In this document: piece after piece, positions 30,526 through 32,968 of the stretch
Layout of the letters: every line of letters begins with the position of its first letter
Numbering within the stretch: the first letter of the stretch is position 1
Assembly: GCA_964384785.1 (NCBI GenBank)
Contig: CAYLLH010000046.1
Coordinates: forward strand, 1 to 32,968
DNA length: 32,968 bases
From: JAZKSG01 sp964384785
Lineage (GTDB): Archaea > Thermoplasmatota > E2 > DHVEG-1
Reading direction: 5' to 3'
Position numbers and translations under genes: made by a program
Notes under the pieces: generated by a model
Seen by the model: the letters and a program-made list of their open reading frames with translations, nothing else
Database searches by the model: none
What the model was told of the DNA's origin: nothing

Positions 30526-31848
30526 TTAAATTATTGGATGATATTTTTTGATCTCCCATTCTGTTACTTGGGTTCTATAGTTTTCCCATTCCTGTTTTTT
30601 TACATGTAAAAAATTTTTAAAAATATGTTCTCCAAGCACATCTTTTAATAAACTACTTTCTTCCATTAAAGATATTGAATGACCTAGGCTTTCAGGGAGT
30701 TGTTTAATTCCATATTTTTCTCGTTCTTTTTCAGATAGTTCATAAATATTTTTTTCAACAGGTTTTACAACTTCCAAATTTTCTTCAATTCCTTTAAGTC
30801 CCGCGGCAAGCATTGCTGCAAACTGAAGATATGGGTTGCCTGAAAGATCTGGATTACGAAGTTCACACCGTGTTCCATTGCCTCTGCTTGTTGGAATGCG
30901 AATCAATGCACTCCTGTTTCTTTTCGCCCATGAAATATATGTTGGTGCTTCATATCCTGGAACAAGTCTTTTATAAGAATTCACTGTTGGATTAAGTATA
31001 CAAGTTATTTCTTTGATATATTTTATTAGACCTGCTATAAATTGTTTACATATTTCATTCATCTTTTTTTTATTTTCATCATAAAAAGCATTTTTTCCTT
31101 CAAAGGTAAACAATGACATATGTGTATGCATACCTGATCCATTTATACCATAGATTGGCTTTGGCATAAATGATGCATGAAGCTCATGTTTACTAGCAAT
31201 AACTTTTGTAATATACTTTAAAGTAATAACCCTATCAGCTGTGGTTACTGCATCGGCGTAACGGAAATTTATTTCATGTTGACCATCGGCTACTTCATGA
31301 TGGGATGTATATGTTTGAATTCCAAGTTTTTCAAGAGCAATAGAAATATCTGCTCTAACTCCTTCTGCTAAATCACGATGAGATAAATCAAAATATCCAG
31401 CCCGATCGTTTGGATGTAGAGTTGATCCTTTCCCATCTTTTTTAAAAAGAAAAAATTCGCATTCTGGACCTGTGTTGAAAATATATCCCATTTTTTTTGC
31501 TTTGTTCATTATTTTTTCTAAAGCAAATTTTGAATCACCGCTGAATCTTTTCCCATCGGGTTCATAAATGTCACAGTTTAATTTCGCTGTTTTTCTTTTC
31601 TCAATTTCTTCAGGTAGAACAATAAAACTTTCCGGATCAGGTTTTGCAATTTTATCTGATTCTTCAATTGTTGCATATCCTGCAATTGATGATGCATCGA
31701 AAGCAATTCCTTCATCTAAAGCTTCTTCTAGTCTGCTAGCTGGAATTACTATGTTTTTTGGAAAACCTAAAATGTCAATAAATTGTAGTCTTACAAAAAG
31801 TATTTTTTCTTTTTTAGCTATTTTGATAACATCATTTTTTGATATAAT
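30526..31848 (-). CDS. glnA: Glutamine synthetase type I, with probable ATT start
   Basis: A 440-residue enzyme making glutamine from glutamate, ammonia and ATP. The first standard start, ATG 31509, would remove 113 residues including the essential N-terminal beta-grasp domain. The frame is in fact open upstream and encodes it: ILFVRLQFIDILGFPKNIVI, EGIAFDASSIAGYATIEESD, KPDPESFIVLPEE and CDIYEPDGKRFSGDSKFALE. The catalytic domain follows with TGPECEFFLF, NGSGMHTHMS and NRSALIRIP. The frame closes at TGA 31857-31855 with no ATG, GTG or TTG between; GGGAG (31862-31858) stands 9 nt before ATT 31848, the likely start. Total length is exactly right for archaeal GS. It is divergent from gdhA. Confidence 0.9.
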   Translation of the reverse strand: MISKNDVIKIAKKEKILFVRLQFIDILGFPKNIVIPASRLEEALDEGIAFDASSIAGYATIEESDKIAKPDPESFIVLPEEIEKRKTAKLNCDIYEPDGKRFSGDSKFALEKIMNKAKKMGYIFNTGPECEFFLFKKDGKGSTLHPNDRAGYFDLSHRDLAEGVRADISIALEKLGIQTYTSHHEVADGQHEINFRYADAVTTADRVITLKYITKVIASKHELHASFMPKPIYGINGSGMHTHMSLFTFEGKNAFYDENKKKMNEICKQFIAGLIKYIKEITCILNPTVNSYKRLVPGYEAPTYISWAKRNRSALIRIPTSRGNGTRCELRNPDLSGNPYLQFAAMLAAGLKGIEENLEVVKPVEKNIYELSEKEREKYGIKQLPESLGHSISLMEESSLLKDVLGEHIFKNFLHVKKQEWENYRTQVTEWEIKKYHPII

Positions 31849-31892
31849 TTTTATTCACTCCCAATTTCTATTATAAAAAATGTTTTTGTTTA

Positions 31893-31923
31893 TAGTGTAT
31901 GTTTTATTGTTATATAAACACTA
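31893..31923 (-). promoter_or_regulatory. glnA TATA box within an inverted repeat
   Basis: On the minus strand TTTATATA (31918-31911) is a good TATA box, giving a start near 31888 and a leader of about 40 nt. TAGTGT (31893-31898) and ACACTA (31918-31923) flank it symmetrically, suggesting a control site. It is not the GGAA-N6-TTCC operator of NrpR. Confidence 0.45.
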
Positions 31924-31951
31924 ATTTAATTTTTTAAATTCTGTAGTGCAT

Positions 31952-31970
31952 TCTTAAAAGGATTTTAAGA
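31952..31970. promoter_or_regulatory. Dyad midway between glnA and gdhA
   Basis: TCTTAAAA and TTTTAAGA are a perfect 8-bp inverted repeat around GGA. It lies between the two divergent promoters and is a candidate site for shared nitrogen control. Confidence 0.4.
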
Positions 31971-32032
31971 GCGTCTTTTAATCTTATCTTTTCTATGATT
32001 TTTACGATTTTTGACGTATCTATCATAACAAG

Positions 32033-32042
32033 TTTTTAATAT
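32033..32042 (+). promoter_or_regulatory. TATA box of gdhA
   Basis: TTTTTAATAT, giving a transcription start near 32062, before GGGAGG (32073-32078) and ATG 32085. Confidence 0.45.
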
Positions 32043-32084
32043 GTGTTGTTGTTACGAATTTTTACCCAGAATGGGAGGATTTTT

Positions 32085-32968
32085 ATGGATAAAGATACAG
32101 AGTCCTTTATGGAAAAGGTTATACAAAAAAACCCTGGTGAAAAAGAATTTCATCAAGCAGTTGAGGAAGTAGTCGGAAGTTTAATGCCTTTTGTTAAGAA
32201 AAATCCCCGGTATCAGAAGTATAAAATTCTTGAGAGAATGGTTGAACCTGAACGTACAATAATGTTTCGTGTTCCTTGGGTAGATGACAATGGAGAAATT
32301 CATGCAAATCGTGGTTATCGTGTTGAGTTTAACAGTGCGATTGGACCATATAAAGGCGGTTTACGTTTTCATCCTAGTGTAAATCTTTCAACACTTAAGT
32401 TTTTAGGTTTTGAACAAACTTTTAAAAATTCCTTAACATCTCTGCCTATGGGTGGCGGTAAAGGCGGTGCAGATTTTAATGCAAGAGGGCGATCCGAACA
32501 AGAGATAATGAGATTTTGCCAAGCTTTTATGACTGAACTTTGCAAATATATTGGACCAAATACAGATGTTCCTGCTGGTGATATAGGTGTAGGCGGTCGA
32601 GAGATTGGTTTTATGTTTGGCCAGTACAGAAAAATTAAAAATGAATTTGTAGGAGTTTTAACAGGTAAAGGTATCAACTGGGGAGGATCACTTATTCGAC
32701 CAGAGGCAACAGGTTTTGGAGCCACATATTTCGCTCAAGAAATGCTAAAACTTAAAAAAGAAACATTCAAAGATAAGAAAGTTGCACTTTCCGGTTTTGG
32801 AAATGTAGCATGGGGTGCAGCATTAAAAATTGATGAAATCGGTGGAAAAGTAGTAACTCTTTCAGGTCCAGATGGATATATTTACGATTCAGATGGAGTT
32901 TCAGGTAAAAAAATTGATTATATGCTTGAGATGAGAGCCTCAAATAATGATAGAGTACAAGATTATTC
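32085..32968 (+). CDS. gdhA: NADP-type glutamate dehydrogenase, 3' end cut by window
   Basis: The first 294 or so residues of a bacterial-type (about 450-residue) glutamate dehydrogenase, which makes glutamate from 2-oxoglutarate and ammonia. Visible motifs are GPYKGGLRFHP, the catalytic-lysine segment PMGGGKGGADF, the family-typical VPAGDIGVGGREIGFMFGQY, and GGSLIRPEATGFGA leading into the Rossmann fold VALSGFGNVAWGAA. This is the E. coli GdhA-like branch rather than the shorter enzyme of hyperthermophilic archaea, which suggests transfer from bacteria. GGGAGG lies 6 nt before ATG 32085. It is divergent from glnA, and together they cover ammonia assimilation. Confidence 0.95.
   Translation, partial: MDKDTESFMEKVIQKNPGEKEFHQAVEEVVGSLMPFVKKNPRYQKYKILERMVEPERTIMFRVPWVDDNGEIHANRGYRVEFNSAIGPYKGGLRFHPSVNLSTLKFLGFEQTFKNSLTSLPMGGGKGGADFNARGRSEQEIMRFCQAFMTELCKYIGPNTDVPAGDIGVGGREIGFMFGQYRKIKNEFVGVLTGKGINWGGSLIRPEATGFGATYFAQEMLKLKKETFKDKKVALSGFGNVAWGAALKIDEIGGKVVTLSGPDGYIYDSDGVSGKKIDYMLEMRASNNDRVQDY

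Noticed and set aside
31509..31862. glnA as a truncated or frameshifted pseudogene
   Set aside because: The frame is uninterrupted and homologous back to 31848; only a standard start codon is absent.
31568..31876. Open frame of 102 residues on the plus strand upstream of the short glnA call
   Set aside because: The opposite strand here encodes the true N-terminal domain of glutamine synthetase.
1..32968. CRISPR arrays, tRNA or rRNA genes and intact insertion sequences
   Set aside because: No regularly spaced repeats, no cloverleaf or rRNA signature sequences and no transposase were seen.

Overview
The window is AT-rich chromosomal DNA from an archaeon, most likely a euryarchaeote of the Thermoplasmatota type. 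Archaeal markers are an Orc1/Cdc6 initiator beside origin-like repeats, a VAT/CDC48 ATPase, pyruvoyl-dependent arginine decarboxylase, a geranylgeranyl reductase for isoprenoid lipids, DUF99, HisA-related and DUF2240-like proteins, and TATA-box promoters about 25 nt before likely transcription starts. Bacterial-type genes (uvrABC, NADP-type gdhA, a MacB-like transporter) sit among them, as is common in mesophilic sediment archaea. A secreted C25 (gingipain-like) peptidase fits the MBG-D/Thermoprofundales group, but that placement is inference.

Layout. 1-182: 5' part of a secreted protein (minus). 278-3500: plus-strand operon DUF99, ferredoxin, geranylgeranyl reductase, NAD kinase, JAMM protease; ferredoxin and NAD kinase plausibly supply the reductant and cofactor side of lipid saturation. 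3515-3859: small minus-strand operon of a winged-helix regulator and a 29-residue RanBP2-type zinc finger, with a strong dyad at its promoter. 4145-6101: two membrane proteins, the second with a bacterial-type PH domain. 6132-9140: arginine decarboxylase and PEP synthase. 9225-10318: HisA-related and DUF2240-like pair. 10302-12288: minus-strand TctA-family membrane protein preceded by an anchored OB-fold protein. 12468-15029: CDC48 and a PRC-barrel protein. 15070-15999: stand-alone acyltransferase (E2 catalytic) domain. 16108-17672: probable replication origin and orc1/cdc6. 17808-18380: unknown membrane protein. 18390-24715: uvrA-uvrC-uvrB operon (minus). 24716-25153: gene-free interval with a GC-rich inverted-repeat element that I read as a candidate structured RNA or MITE. 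25154-29588: ABC ATPase, FtsX/MacB-like permease and secreted C25 peptidase. 29687-30414: ArsR-like regulator and a small beta-rich partner. 30526-32968: divergent glnA and gdhA (glutamate dehydrogenase, cut by the window end), sharing a control region.

The least expected observations are: (1) two ORB-like elements in opposite orientation flanking an AT-rich stretch beside cdc6; (2) two core genes, glnA and cdc6, whose frames are intact but begin without ATG, GTG or TTG; (3) a tiny exact RanBP2-pattern zinc finger co-transcribed with a regulator; (4) the 24832-25045 inverted-repeat element with its own TATA box and T-run; (5) a UvrC that ends before the usual (HhH)2 domain. I found no CRISPR array, tRNA, rRNA or intact insertion sequence.
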